In this document: positions 21,728 to 28,146 of the stretch, piece by piece
How the letters are laid out: the number at the start of each line of letters is the position of its first letter
Numbering within the stretch: the first letter of the stretch is position 1
DNA from: a virus
IMG/VR virus record: IMGVR_UViG_3300044834_000029
Location: 1 to 28,146 of that record
Reading direction: 5' to 3' (one strand)
Length of the DNA stretch: 28,146 nucleotides
The notes under the pieces: generated by a model
What the model saw: the letters and a program-made list of their open reading frames with translations, nothing else
Told to the model about the DNA's origin: nothing
The model's database searches: none
Position numbers and translations under genes: made by a program

Positions 21728-23370
21728 AAGCTGCCCCGCAATCCGGCGCCGAGCGGCGAGCGGTATTCGTCACGGCGGCGGTCATCATCATCGTCGTCGG
21801 GAAGCCGGCCGTCCCGCGCGTCGGCATCTGTGGCGGCCGAGCGATAGGCGAACTCGACGAGCCCGCTCTTCATCGCGGCAACGGCCAGCGCGCCCGCCAC
21901 GCCGGCGTCGCCGTGGCGCTGCCCCCCATCCACGCCCTTGGTGTGCATGTTGTCGGGAATCAGCGGGACACCGCGCACCATTTTGATCAGCCTGAAATCG
22001 GCCTTCACGTCGGCGTCTTTCGGCAGCAGGATGGTGCGGTCCTCAAACGTCGCCTTCATCACCGGCATGTTCGCCAAATACCACGGCTGCGAGAGCATCA
22101 CCGCTTCGATGCGCAGCGCGCTATATCTCTGCACCGCGTATTCCGCCAGGAACTGCCCGTTGCCGCGCGCGTCGTGCTTGCCCGCGCAGAAGCGCGGCAG
22201 CCGATCGACGATCCAGAACAGCACCTGCTCTTGCTGGCGGAAGGGAACGTTGCGCAGCTCCAGCATGAAGGGCGCGCGCAACAACAGGTTCGGCTGCTCA
22301 GCGAGCGGCAGAAACACGGACAGGTCGCCAGATCGGCCGAAGTCGAAACCGTAGCCGTGGCGCAGGCGCTGGTCGAGCGCATCCACCACCGGCTTCAAAT
22401 GCTCTTCAAGCCACGCCTCGACGAAGGAACGCCGCGCCTCGTCGGATTGCAACTCGAAGCCGTCAGGGCAGCGCAGCCGGAAAACCTTCGTCTCCGCCGT
22501 CATGCAGGCTTCGATCACCGCGCTGGTGAGATAGACTCCAGAGCCTTGCGATGGGACGCAGTCGAGCTCCTCCGCGGCGTCGCTGCCGTAATAGCTGTGG
22601 ATCTCCGCGCGCCACTCGGCTTCCGCCTCCGCCGACCAGGTCTTGCCGGTCACCAGGCAGATGCGCTGATAGAGCCCTTGCTCAAGCGCATCGTCGAAGG
22701 TGCAGCGTACGACATGACCCTTGCGCTTGCCCGAGCGGATTTCGTTGATCAGCTCGTTGAACGGATTGTCGTCGCCGTTGTGCGTGGAGATCACCAGCAC
22801 CTTGCCGCCCCAGATCAAGAGCGCCATCGCCGCCTTCAGCAGCTCGGCCGCGTTGTCATGGAAGGCGAACTCGTCGAGGATCACGAAGCCTTGCCGGCCG
22901 CGCAGCGAGCGCGGCCGCGACGACAGCGCCACGATCTCGAAGCCGGACGCGAAGGTGATGCGGAAGGCGGCGATGCTGCGGTCCGCGCCCTTGTCGTCCT
23001 GATCGGCGAAAAGAAATTCCTCGACCGCTGAGCAGGCCGGCATGAACGCCTTCGCCCACATGGCGCAGACGTCGATGAACTCGCGCGCCATGTCGAGATT
23101 GTAGCCGAGATAGAGCGTGTCCATCCCGCCGGCGGACTTGGCGGCGGCCGACGTCAGCACCGCGTCGGCGCCAGTGCCCCAGGTTGCGCCGATGCGCCGC
23201 GACTTTTCATCGACGACGAGCTGATGCGCCGCCGTCGCGAGCAGCCGTTCCTTTTGATAGGGCAGCAGCACGTCGGGCAGCGACGACGCGCGCAGCGCCG
23301 CCGGCAATTCCGACATGGCTTCGCGGCGATGCCTCGCCCACTCGGCCGCGGTGACGGGCGCGGTGTTCAT
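21724..23370 (-). CDS. Terminase large subunit (Mu gp28-like)
   Basis: The 548-residue protein has the large terminase plan. The ATPase half contains a variant Walker A, SRRIGATWG (57-65), a Walker B ending VILDE (163-167), and a coupling motif STHNG (195-199). The RNase H-like nuclease half has GFDFGRSGDLSVF with Asp343 and Asp349, and a later Asp400. It cuts and pumps phage DNA into heads; in transposable phages packaging starts at a pac site near the left end and runs into host DNA. I take the ATG at 23370, overlapping the stop of the small subunit gene as ATGA; the longer open frame upstream is a shadow. Confidence 0.95.
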   Translation of the reverse strand: MNTAPVTAAEWARHRREAMSELPAALRASSLPDVLLPYQKERLLATAAHQLVVDEKSRRIGATWGTGADAVLTSAAAKSAGGMDTLYLGYNLDMAREFIDVCAMWAKAFMPACSAVEEFLFADQDDKGADRSIAAFRITFASGFEIVALSSRPRSLRGRQGFVILDEFAFHDNAAELLKAAMALLIWGGKVLVISTHNGDDNPFNELINEIRSGKRKGHVVRCTFDDALEQGLYQRICLVTGKTWSAEAEAEWRAEIHSYYGSDAAEELDCVPSQGSGVYLTSAVIEACMTAETKVFRLRCPDGFELQSDEARRSFVEAWLEEHLKPVVDALDQRLRHGYGFDFGRSGDLSVFLPLAEQPNLLLRAPFMLELRNVPFRQQEQVLFWIVDRLPRFCAGKHDARGNGQFLAEYAVQRYSALRIEAVMLSQPWYLANMPVMKATFEDRTILLPKDADVKADFRLIKMVRGVPLIPDNMHTKGVDGGQRHGDAGVAGALAVAAMKSGLVEFAYRSAATDADARDGRLPDDDDDDRRRDEYRSPLGAGLRGSL

Positions 23371-23978
23371 TTTGCCTTCGGCTCCACGCCCAGGATTTTG
23401 CCTTTGATGGCGTCGACCGTTTCCTTTGTGAGCCCGGCCGACTTCGCCACAGCGTCGATCGCCTTGCTGGCCTTGCTTGCGAGCTCGCCTTCGAGCTTGC
23501 GGCGCGTCTCGCCGCTGATCTTTTTCGACTGCTCGGCTGCCATCAGGGCGCGCGCCGTCATCATCAGCATTTCCGCCGTGTCGCCATCGGCCTTGAGCTC
23601 GCCGGCGTTGGAGAGCATTTCGGAGATCAAGGTCTTGATGGTTTCGGACACCAGCAAGGTGAGCGAGGAGTCGCCGGCCTCGTCGAGCTTGGGCGCCAGC
23701 ACGGCGGCGATCTCGCGCGTCTCCTCCAGCCGGCGGCCGAGCAACGCCAACCGCAGCGCGGTGCGGTTGAAGGCCGACTTGGAAACCTGCGGCGGATCTG
23801 TCACGCCTTGCAGCAGGGCTGCGGCGCGGAGCCTGGCGTTGAACTTCTCTAGGATGTCGAGCTGCGCCAGCTTGCGCTTCTTCAGCTGCTCGAATGCCCA
23901 GACCTTGGCTTCGTCCGCCCATTCCGGCAAGGTGTCGATCGACGACAGCCGCCCGCGCTTCGCCCGCTCCCTCGACAA
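23367..23978 (-). CDS. DUF3486 protein, small terminase subunit (Mu gp27-like)
   Basis: The 203-residue helical protein matches DUF3486: an N-terminal basic GRLSSIDTLPEW segment that resembles a DNA-binding motif, FEQLKKRKLAQLDILEKFNARL, then long helices. The start is a TTG at 23978 with GGGAG seven bases upstream; no suitable ATG exists. It directly precedes the large subunit, with an ATGA overlap. Its family is regarded as the small terminase subunit, which recognises the packaging site. Confidence 0.88.
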   Translation of the reverse strand: MSRERAKRGRLSSIDTLPEWADEAKVWAFEQLKKRKLAQLDILEKFNARLRAAALLQGVTDPPQVSKSAFNRTALRLALLGRRLEETREIAAVLAPKLDEAGDSSLTLLVSETIKTLISEMLSNAGELKADGDTAEMLMMTARALMAAEQSKKISGETRRKLEGELASKASKAIDAVAKSAGLTKETVDAIKGKILGVEPKAK

Positions 23979-23982
23979 ATGA

Positions 23983-24279
23983 TTACTCCCGCGGGCTCGG
24001 GCGCTTGATGCCCTCGATCATCAGCAGCCGGCCGACATGGTCGAGGCCCTTCGTGGTGGCGGTAGCGACGGACACCGTCCCGGCCTGCACCAGGGTCACG
24101 GCGCCGAGGTCTTCCATCCGCCGCAGCTCCTCGCGCACCCATTCGCGCGAGCGTGCGATGCCGAAGGTTTCCAGCGTCCGCTGCAGCAGCGCGTCGTTGA
24201 GCGCGTTGTTGGGCTGCTCGGCGAGCTCGCGCAGAATGATCAGCCGGGCTTCCTCGCGAATGATGCGGTCGAGAGACAT
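23983..24279 (-). CDS. Mu gp26-like winged-helix protein
   Basis: The 98-residue protein lies between the DUF2730 gene and the DUF3486 gene, the slot of Mu gene 26. It has the pattern of a small winged-helix protein: REEARLIILRELAEQPNNALND, a recognition-like helix SREWVREELRRMEDLGA, and a beta wing VTLVQAGTVSVATATTKG. Homologues in transposable phages are annotated as ArsR-like or VpaChn25_0724-family phage proteins. It may bind DNA during packaging or act in regulation; which is unknown. Start and stop are coupled to both neighbours (TAATG overlap upstream). Confidence 0.82.
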   Translation of the reverse strand: MSLDRIIREEARLIILRELAEQPNNALNDALLQRTLETFGIARSREWVREELRRMEDLGAVTLVQAGTVSVATATTKGLDHVGRLLMIEGIKRPSPRE

Positions 24280-24644
24280 TATGCGCCTCGCCCCCGTTCC
24301 AGCATTTCGTCCTGCATCCGCTCCGCGATCGCGGAAACCGGCTTCAGATTGGCGGCGAGAACCTTCACATCGGCGCGCAGCGACTCGATCGCCAGCTCCA
24401 TCCGGTGCGTGACCTTGGTGTCCGGCAAATGCTTGAGGTCGGATTCGATCCGCACCAGCCGGTCCTCGACCGTGTCGACCTTGAGCGTTAGCGCCGAGAC
24501 CGCGATCGCATTCGCCTTGTCCCCGAGCGCGGTCTCGATCTTTTGAACGCGGTCGTTATTCGCCTTGCTGCGATTGTTGATGATGCTGGCGATGAACATC
24601 ACGACCGCTACAATTGCCGAAGCGTAGCCTGCGTATTCCTGCAT
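24279..24644 (-). CDS. DUF2730 protein (Mu gp25-like)
   Basis: The 121-residue protein has one N-terminal membrane helix (YASAIVAVVMFIASIIN, residues 7-23) followed by a long coiled coil with regular heptads (IETALGDKANAIAVS, VDTVEDRLVRIESDLKHL). This is the DUF2730 layout, found just before the terminase genes in Mu-like phages. The function is not settled; its topology resembles an inner-membrane spanin, but a spanin pair is already present upstream. It begins directly after the stop of the Rz1-like gene. Confidence 0.88.
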   Translation of the reverse strand: MQEYAGYASAIVAVVMFIASIINNRSKANNDRVQKIETALGDKANAIAVSALTLKVDTVEDRLVRIESDLKHLPDTKVTHRMELAIESLRADVKVLAANLKPVSAIAERMQDEMLERGRGA

Positions 24645-24854
24645 TTAGTTCACTGCCTTCCAGCCACAGACTTTCTCGCCGAACTCGTTGTGCGCGACGA
24701 TCTGCCTTTTCGTCCCCGGGTCCATCGCCAGCGCGTCCTCGTGCGTCAGCACGATCGGCGCGAAGCCATCGCAGGCGTTACTGCGTATCGTCGCGCACCC
24801 AGCGGTCCACACGCCGATCAAGATCAGCGCCGCCAAGACCATCGATCTCCGCAT
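24645..24854 (-). CDS. Rz1-like outer-membrane spanin lipoprotein (candidate)
   Basis: The 69-residue product has a lipoprotein signal: MRRS, a hydrophobic core and the lipobox TAGC, with cysteine at residue 20. The mature part contains ACDGFAPI and a late GEKVCGW, so it has two further cysteines that could form a disulfide. It starts inside the Rz-like gene in another frame (77-base overlap) with AGGAAA before its ATG, the classical Rz/Rz1 arrangement. It is not proline-rich like lambda Rz1, but the ACDGxxPI...AHNEFG pattern recurs after Rz in alphaproteobacterial phages (from memory). Confidence 0.75.
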   Translation of the reverse strand: MRRSMVLAALILIGVWTAGCATIRSNACDGFAPIVLTHEDALAMDPGTKRQIVAHNEFGEKVCGWKAVN

Positions 24855-25035
24855 TGGTTTCCTGCCTTGTCCTGAGGTTTTGCAGCGACTGCCGGTCCTG
24901 CTGCGCGCGCTCGGCGTCCCGGCCGGCGCTGAAGATTTTCAGCACGGCGATGCCGATCGCCAAAGCGATCGCTGCGCCGGCGGCGATGGCGCGGCCGACT
25001 TTGGAGGTAGCGAACCAGGCGACGATGCCGCCCAT
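24778..25035 (-). CDS. Rz-like inner-membrane spanin (candidate)
   Basis: The 85-residue protein has an N-terminal membrane segment (GRAIAAGAAIALAIGIAVLKIF, cited in part, about residues 14-34) followed by a charged coiled coil rich in Arg, Gln and Asp (AERAQQDRQSLQNLRTRQE). That is the topology of an inner-membrane spanin, which pairs with an outer-membrane lipoprotein to fuse the membranes at lysis. The partner is nested at its 3' end. It follows the muramidase with no gap (TAGATG), with GAGG upstream. Confidence 0.75.
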   Translation of the reverse strand: MGGIVAWFATSKVGRAIAAGAAIALAIGIAVLKIFSAGRDAERAQQDRQSLQNLRTRQETNAEIDGLGGADLDRRVDRWVRDDTQ

Positions 25036-25965
25036 CTAGTGATTCCTCGACGGCGGCGGCGACCGCCGCGGCTTGCGCGCGGCGGGGACGTATTCCGCAT
25101 CATGGAAGCTGGCGACGATGCCGCCGTCGATCGCGGCTTTCGCCTTGCGGTTCTTGTAGGCGGCCCACAGCGCGTAGCCGACGCCAGCGACCGCGATCAG
25201 CGCGGCGATGGTGACCAGCAACAAGTAGACGTTGCGCGCCCAGGGCGAGGCGCCGATCAACGGCTTCAGCGTGTCGGTCGCGCCTTGAATGATGGCTGCC
25301 GCCCCGCCGCCGCCGCCCGCCGCGGCGGTGCCAACCTCCGGCGCGACCGGCGCCGCGACGATATCGCCGGCATAGGCCTTGGCGTCGCCGAGTTGCTCAT
25401 GCACGGGCACGGGCGCCGGGCCGACGGAGCCGGACGCCCAGGCCTGGCCGATGTCCTTGACGCTAACGACGCGCGCGGTCCAGCCTTTGCCGAAAGCATC
25501 GAAGGTCGAGAGGTTCTGCAACATGCCGAGCCGGCGCGCCAGCATGTCGGCGATCAGCGCGTCGTGGTCGGGGTGCTGCTCGATCGCGCCGAGCGTGCCT
25601 TCGCCCAGGTGCCCGTCGATATCGCCGTGATAGAGCCCGGCCGCCTGCAGCGCGCGCTGCAGCCATTTGGCCGATTGACCGGGGCCGGAATTGACCGCGC
25701 CGTCGAAGACGGCGAGATCGACGCCCGCCGGCAGCCGGTCGCCCTGGATGGCGTCCCAATACTGCGTGCGGTAAATCTCCCGCAGCTCCTCGTCGGTGAT
25801 CTTGCGCACGCTGCGCGGCTCAAGCCCCTTGGATCTGCGGTAGCCGTCGTACACCCGCTTGATGATGCCCTTGTTGGTTTCGCCGCCCGGGTCGCGCGGA
25901 TGATTGCTGTAGCCGCCTTCGTAGACGAGGACACGGTCGAGCGCTTTGCCGAAGTCTTCCCTCAT
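25036..25965 (-). CDS. GH108-type muramidase (endolysin) with a C-terminal membrane helix
   Basis: The 309-residue protein begins with the glycosyl hydrolase 108 domain (residues 5-90): VLVYEGGYSNHPRDPGGETNKG, with the catalytic Glu16 in EGGY, and later QYWDAIQGDRLPAGVDLAVFD. A peptidoglycan-binding-3-like part follows to about residue 165. After a Pro/Ala/Gly-rich linker there is one strong membrane helix near 246-270 (VYLLLVTIAALIAVAGVGYALWAAY) and a basic tail. Enzymes of this family are usually about 170-200 residues, so the C-terminal 120 residues are an addition. It has no N-terminal signal, and its start overlaps the stop of the holin-like gene (ATGA). Confidence 0.92.
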   Translation of the reverse strand: MREDFGKALDRVLVYEGGYSNHPRDPGGETNKGIIKRVYDGYRRSKGLEPRSVRKITDEELREIYRTQYWDAIQGDRLPAGVDLAVFDGAVNSGPGQSAKWLQRALQAAGLYHGDIDGHLGEGTLGAIEQHPDHDALIADMLARRLGMLQNLSTFDAFGKGWTARVVSVKDIGQAWASGSVGPAPVPVHEQLGDAKAYAGDIVAAPVAPEVGTAAAGGGGGAAAIIQGATDTLKPLIGASPWARNVYLLLVTIAALIAVAGVGYALWAAYKNRKAKAAIDGGIVASFHDAEYVPAARKPRRSPPPSRNH

Positions 25966-26297
25966 CGCCGGCGCGCCCCGACGTCAGCGCGCCGCTGCGG
26001 GCGCAGGGCGCGCAACAGAAAGCCGAGCAGCATCAGCGGCCATGCGATACCGCAGAGGATGGCGATGCCGAGGGTGTTGGTTTGCGAGACGCCGGGCACC
26101 TCCTCCTGCTTGGTCTCGACATAGATCAGCACGAAGGTACCAAAGGCCGCGAGCCCGTCGATCAGCGCCCAGGTCCAGAAGATGAAAGCGTCGGCGATGG
26201 GAAGGCGCAGCATGTCGCGCGAAAACGCGCCGCCCGGCGCGAGCGTCAAAAGCGCTGCGATCACAACGATCGCCAGCAGCCGTTTGCCGTGAAACAT
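25962..26297 (-). CDS. Holin-like membrane protein
   Basis: The 111-residue protein has three hydrophobic segments (about residues 5-25, 36-60 and 75-97) and a basic C-terminus (RPQRRADVGARRR), the layout of a class I holin. It is the first gene of the lysis and packaging operon and overlaps the muramidase start by four bases, which supports a lysis role. I do not recognise a named holin family in it. The first segment could alternatively be a cleaved signal peptide (APGGAFS). A purine-rich GAGGGGGA lies just before the ATG at 26297. Confidence 0.7.
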   Translation of the reverse strand: MFHGKRLLAIVVIAALLTLAPGGAFSRDMLRLPIADAFIFWTWALIDGLAAFGTFVLIYVETKQEEVPGVSQTNTLGIAILCGIAWPLMLLGFLLRALRPQRRADVGARRR

Positions 26298-26355
26298 TCC
26301 CCCTCGCGCATCCCCCGACGCACGAGCGAAAGCTAAATCCCGAATTGTCCCGATA

Positions 26356-26378
26356 TAACCCGGACAGCTGTCCGGGGC
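26356..26378. promoter_or_regulatory. Copy A of the 23-bp regulatory repeat with a perfect 18-bp palindrome
   Basis: This copy carries CCCGGACAGCTGTCCGGG at 26359-26376, identical to copy B over 23 bases. It lies between the 67-residue gene and the holin-like gene, 61 bases before that start, at the position of Plys in Mu. On the minus strand the palindrome is followed by TTATATC, a fair -10 element, and further on by GATTTAGCT. A Mor/C-type activator is encoded just upstream at 26601-27002 and is the obvious candidate to bind here. Confidence 0.78.
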
Positions 26379-26386
26379 GTGGCGAG

Positions 26387-26590
26387 CTACCGCTTACCGA
26401 ATTGGTAGCAGTCCATCATTTCGTCGGTGGTGACCTGTGACGTGCGGCCGAGGACGCGGATCGATTGAATGCGGCCGCCAACAGGCCGGAGCTTCCGCGC
26501 CGCCTCGGCCGAGGCGTGGCGAAAGGTCAGCGCATCGAGCTCCCACACACTCGTCTTTCCCAATGAGACACTCACGACCTCGAATCGCAT
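26387..26590 (-). CDS. Small unknown protein downstream of the Mor-like activator
   Basis: The 67-residue product starts at an ATG with AGGAG seven bases upstream; that AGGAG lies directly at the stop of the Mor-like gene, so the two are surely co-translated. The sequence is of mixed charge, with strands FEVVSVSLG and IQSIRVLGRTSQVTT, and no helix-turn-helix, so it is not a second C-type activator. The frame extends further upstream inside the Mor-like gene, but that part is a shadow. Function unknown. It occupies the place of Mu gene C, between mor and Plys. Confidence 0.72.
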   Translation of the reverse strand: MRFEVVSVSLGKTSVWELDALTFRHASAEAARKLRPVGGRIQSIRVLGRTSQVTTDEMMDCYQFGKR

Positions 26591-26600
26591 TTCACCGCTC

Positions 26601-27002
26601 CTAGAAAAGTCTGCCCTGCTTGTCGCCCTTGCCGCCACCGCGGTGGGCGCGCCGATGCCGGCGCACGGTGCGTCCGGTGACACGCACGTCCTTGGCGATT
26701 TCGCGCTCGGACTTTTTCGCCAGGTCGAGTTCGTGGATGCGCCTGGCGACGGCACGGCGCAACTGGGCATAGGCGCCGCCGCCGGCGATGGGGACGTCGA
26801 TCTCCTGGCCGCCGCCGTCCACCGCAAAATGCCGGCAGATCTGCTCGGCCTTGGCGCGGCCGACGCACTCCACCAGCCAGTGATCGTCCGCCACCGTCGC
26901 CGGGATGTAGACGCGCGAGCCGCCGACGCGCGCGGCGATATTGACCGCCGCCGGCTCGCCGACGAGCTGCGCGATCTCCGCCAGGATGCCGGGGAGGTTC
27001 AT
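26601..27002 (-). CDS. mor: Mor/C-family transcription activator
   Basis: The 133-residue protein matches the Mor transcription activator family (PF08765). An N-terminal dimerisation part contains VNIAARVGGSRVYIPAT near residues 20-36, as in Mu Mor and C, and the C-terminal helix-turn-helix is SEREIAKDVRVTGRTVRRHRR (residues 98-118, cited as the motif). The basic tail ends GKGDKQGRLF. In Mu, Mor turns on the middle promoter and its relative C turns on the late promoters. Here only one family member is visible, immediately before the late blocks, so it may do both jobs. Its ATG overlaps the previous stop (ATGA). Confidence 0.92.
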   Translation of the reverse strand: MNLPGILAEIAQLVGEPAAVNIAARVGGSRVYIPATVADDHWLVECVGRAKAEQICRHFAVDGGGQEIDVPIAGGGAYAQLRRAVARRIHELDLAKKSEREIAKDVRVTGRTVRRHRRAHRGGGKGDKQGRLF

Positions 27003-27229
27003 GCCAGCACCAGACCCTGCACGGTATAGGTGACGGTGGAAACGAGTTGAACGCGATTGCGCCAGACGATGCGCGCGGTGTAGGTGCGGTCGCGGCAGAG
27101 CCAGAGCCGCGCGCTCGATCGCTGATAGCCCTGCGCGCGCCAGAGCGTGTCGCTGGCGGCGAGCCTGGCGTCGGCGAGCAGCAGCCGATCGAAGTCGATC
27201 ACCATGCGCCGCCGGCCGCGCTTGCTCAT
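26999..27229 (-). CDS. Unknown small early/middle protein
   Basis: The 76-residue protein is coupled by ATGA overlaps to the zinc-finger-like gene upstream and to the Mor-like activator downstream. It has a basic start (SKRGRRRMVIDFDRLLLADAR) and a beta-rich C-terminal half ending YTVQGLVLA. I do not recognise its family. Its conserved coupling to the activator gene suggests a role in the same stage of infection. Confidence 0.65.
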   Translation of the reverse strand: MSKRGRRRMVIDFDRLLLADARLAASDTLWRAQGYQRSSARLWLCRDRTYTARIVWRNRVQLVSTVTYTVQGLVLA

Positions 27230-27474
27230 GCGGTCACACCCGCGCTGCGCTCGATCGCCTGCTTGCGGATTTTCTCCCAGGCATAATTCGCAACAGCAGG
27301 CCGGCCTTGCCGCACGCCGCGTCGGTACAGCCGACGATATTTTTGATCGGCCAGCCGTGCGTGCTTGCCGCAGATGATGCGAGTACCCGGCTCATGCTTC
27401 GTGGCCGGCGCGGTGCGCCGGCAGAACGGCACTTCGCAGGCGATCCGGCCTGGCTTGGGTGCTTTCACTGGCAT
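27226..27474 (-). CDS. Small zinc-finger-like phage protein
   Basis: The 82-residue basic protein contains CEVPFCRR near the N-terminus and IICGKHARL about 20 residues later, a C-x4-C...C-x2-H arrangement that suggests one zinc site, followed by an Arg-rich helix (QKYRRLYRRGVRQGRP). Short proteins opening with RIxCEVPFCRRT are familiar in alphaproteobacterial prophages (from memory), without known function. Start and stop overlap the neighbours by 10 and 4 bases. Confidence 0.72.
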   Translation of the reverse strand: MPVKAPKPGRIACEVPFCRRTAPATKHEPGTRIICGKHARLADQKYRRLYRRGVRQGRPAVANYAWEKIRKQAIERSAGVTA

Positions 27475-27716
27475 TTGGAGACCCCGGCAATATCAACTTC
27501 CGCATCGTCGAAGGCTTCGGCGCAGATATCGACGAAGGCCTGCTTCTCGCACCGCTGATTGACCCAAAGGAGCGCTGCCAGATCGATCAGCAGCGCAATC
27601 TTGGCGGCGGCATTGTCCCGTTCGGAGACCCCTTCACGCAAAGCCACGTCGGAAAGCTCGCGCGCCGCGGCGCCGAACTTGTTGCGACAGACTTGCGCGA
27701 ATTCCTCAAAGGTCAC
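27465..27716 (-). CDS. Unknown small early protein
   Basis: The 83-residue acidic protein begins at a GTG that overlaps the stop of an 18-codon frame (GTGA). It looks fully helical (FEEFAQVCRNKFGAAARELSD, KIALLIDLAALLWVNQ). I do not recognise its family. It lies in the string of coupled small genes that precede the activator; in Mu the corresponding region holds small early genes of accessory function. Confidence 0.62.
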   Translation of the reverse strand: MTFEEFAQVCRNKFGAAARELSDVALREGVSERDNAAAKIALLIDLAALLWVNQRCEKQAFVDICAEAFDDAEVDIAGVSKCQ

Positions 27717-27769
27717 AGAGCGTGCCCTTCTGCTCTACAGCGCAGCTTCTCTCTTTCGCGCGGCTTCAT
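27713..27769 (-). CDS. Very short coupled reading frame (18 residues)
   Basis: A frame coding for MKPREREKLRCRAEGHAL begins in an ATGA overlap with the gene upstream and ends in a GTGA overlap with the gene downstream. It fills exactly the 50-base gap between them. Both junctions are of the kind used throughout this region, so it may be translated to keep ribosomes moving across the gap. Whether the peptide itself has a function is unknown. Confidence 0.4.
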   Translation of the reverse strand: MKPREREKLRCRAEGHAL

Positions 27770-27981
27770 CGCCCGCTTTCCTCGCGGAAGGCGGTCCACA
27801 GCGCGATCATGTGATTGGCGAGGGCGCGGCGCGCGCGGCCGGAAAGATCGCTCGCCTGACCGGCTGCGATGTCCCCGTCGTACACGGTCAGCGTTTCATC
27901 AATGCCTGCGCAGGCGTTGTAGAAACGCCACGGGCAGCCGCGCGCTTTAAAAGGAACTTTCTGCCGGGCTGGGCGCTTCAT
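27766..27981 (-). CDS. Unknown small early protein
   Basis: The 71-residue protein starts in an ATGA overlap with the gene upstream. It is basic at first (KRPARQKVPFKARGCPW), with two cysteines, and has a helical C-terminal half (GRARRALANHMIALWTAFREE). I do not recognise its family. The coding case rests on gene-to-gene coupling and composition. Confidence 0.58.
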   Translation of the reverse strand: MKRPARQKVPFKARGCPWRFYNACAGIDETLTVYDGDIAAGQASDLSGRARRALANHMIALWTAFREESGR

Positions 27982-28146
27982 CGCTTCTTCTCCTCAGCGT
28001 CCAGTTTCTGCCGCAGCACGCGCGCGAAGCCCGAGCCGTAAGTCTTCTCGATGTCGGCGAGCCTGAATTCGCGCGAGAGCGGAAGCGCATCGCGCAGCTC
28101 GTCGAGCAGTTTCTCGATCGTGCTCACCGGCGGGGGGGGCGCCCCC
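27978..28146 (-). CDS. Small early protein, 5' end uncertain at the window edge
   Basis: The frame ends with a TGA at 27978-27980 in an ATGA overlap. A GTG at 28127 would give a 49-residue charged helical protein (STIEKLLDELRDALPLSREF, ...RQKLDAEEKKR), but the frame stays open to the window edge through a proline-rich stretch, so it may be the end of a longer gene. No ribosome-binding site is visible before the GTG. The last 20 bases are an almost pure run of G and C, and may be less reliable sequence. Confidence 0.5.
   Translation of the reverse strand, partial: GAPPPPVSTIEKLLDELRDALPLSREFRLADIEKTYGSGFARVLRQKLDAEEKKR

Noticed and set aside
26359-26376. Palindrome read as an intrinsic terminator
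   Set aside because: It could form a 7-bp stem with an AGCT loop, but no T-run follows on either strand, and both copies lie upstream of operons.
1-28146. CRISPR array, rRNA or complete insertion sequence
   Set aside because: No regularly spaced direct repeats beyond the terminal pair, no rRNA-like sequence, and no transposase frame was seen in the window.

Overview
The window is most of the middle and right-hand part of a Mu-like transposable prophage in a high-GC alphaproteobacterium, probably a Bradyrhizobium/Rhodopseudomonas-type member of the Rhizobiales. The host guess rests on base composition, on the alphaproteobacterial style of the tail-tip genes (the DUF2460, DUF2163, NlpC/P60 and TIM-barrel set of gene transfer agents) and on the type of morons; it is inference. 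Almost every gene is on the minus strand, so the phage reads from position 28146 down to about 107.

In transcription order: (1) 28146-26387 is the end of the early/middle region, a tightly coupled string of very small genes (stop/start overlaps such as ATGA) ending with a Mor/C-family activator (26601-27002) and a 67-residue protein. (2) 26297-24645 is the lysis cassette: a holin-like membrane protein, a GH108 muramidase with a C-terminal membrane helix, and an overlapping Rz/Rz1-like spanin pair. (3) 24644-19218 is the Mu-type packaging and portal block: DUF2730, a gp26-like protein, DUF3486 small terminase, large terminase, a small unknown, DUF935 portal and an F-type head morphogenesis protein. 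(4) 19221-18387 is a two-gene island on the opposite strand. (5) 18294-15460 is the capsid block: protease I with a nested scaffold, a decoration-like protein and major capsid gpT. (6) 15451-12083 holds head-tail connection and tail genes, interrupted by a tRNA-like gene and an acyl-carrier-protein-like gene. (7) 12054-2963 is a siphovirus-type tail: chaperone G and its -1 frameshift product GT, tape measure, and four gene-transfer-agent-type tail-tip proteins. (8) 2937-163 holds a tail fibre, a small unknown, a D12-class DNA adenine methylase where Mu has mom, and a last small gene. (9) At 107-154 two tandem 22-bp repeats preceded by TGTA look like the right end of the prophage; 1-106 would be flanking host DNA.

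No contractile sheath gene is present, so the particle should have a Mu-like head on a long flexible tail, as in the B3/D3112 type of transposable phage, with a gene-transfer-agent-like tip. The transposase, its partner, the repressor and the left end must lie beyond 28146.

The most notable points are: a 23-bp repeat containing a perfect 18-bp palindrome, present only in front of the lysis block and in front of the protease block, where Mu has its C-dependent promoters Plys and PI; an acyl-carrier-protein fold whose phosphopantetheine serine is alanine, next to a degenerate tRNA-Met(CAT)-like gene inside the structural operon; a textbook GGGAAAC frameshift site; and an opposite-strand island between two morphogenetic blocks.
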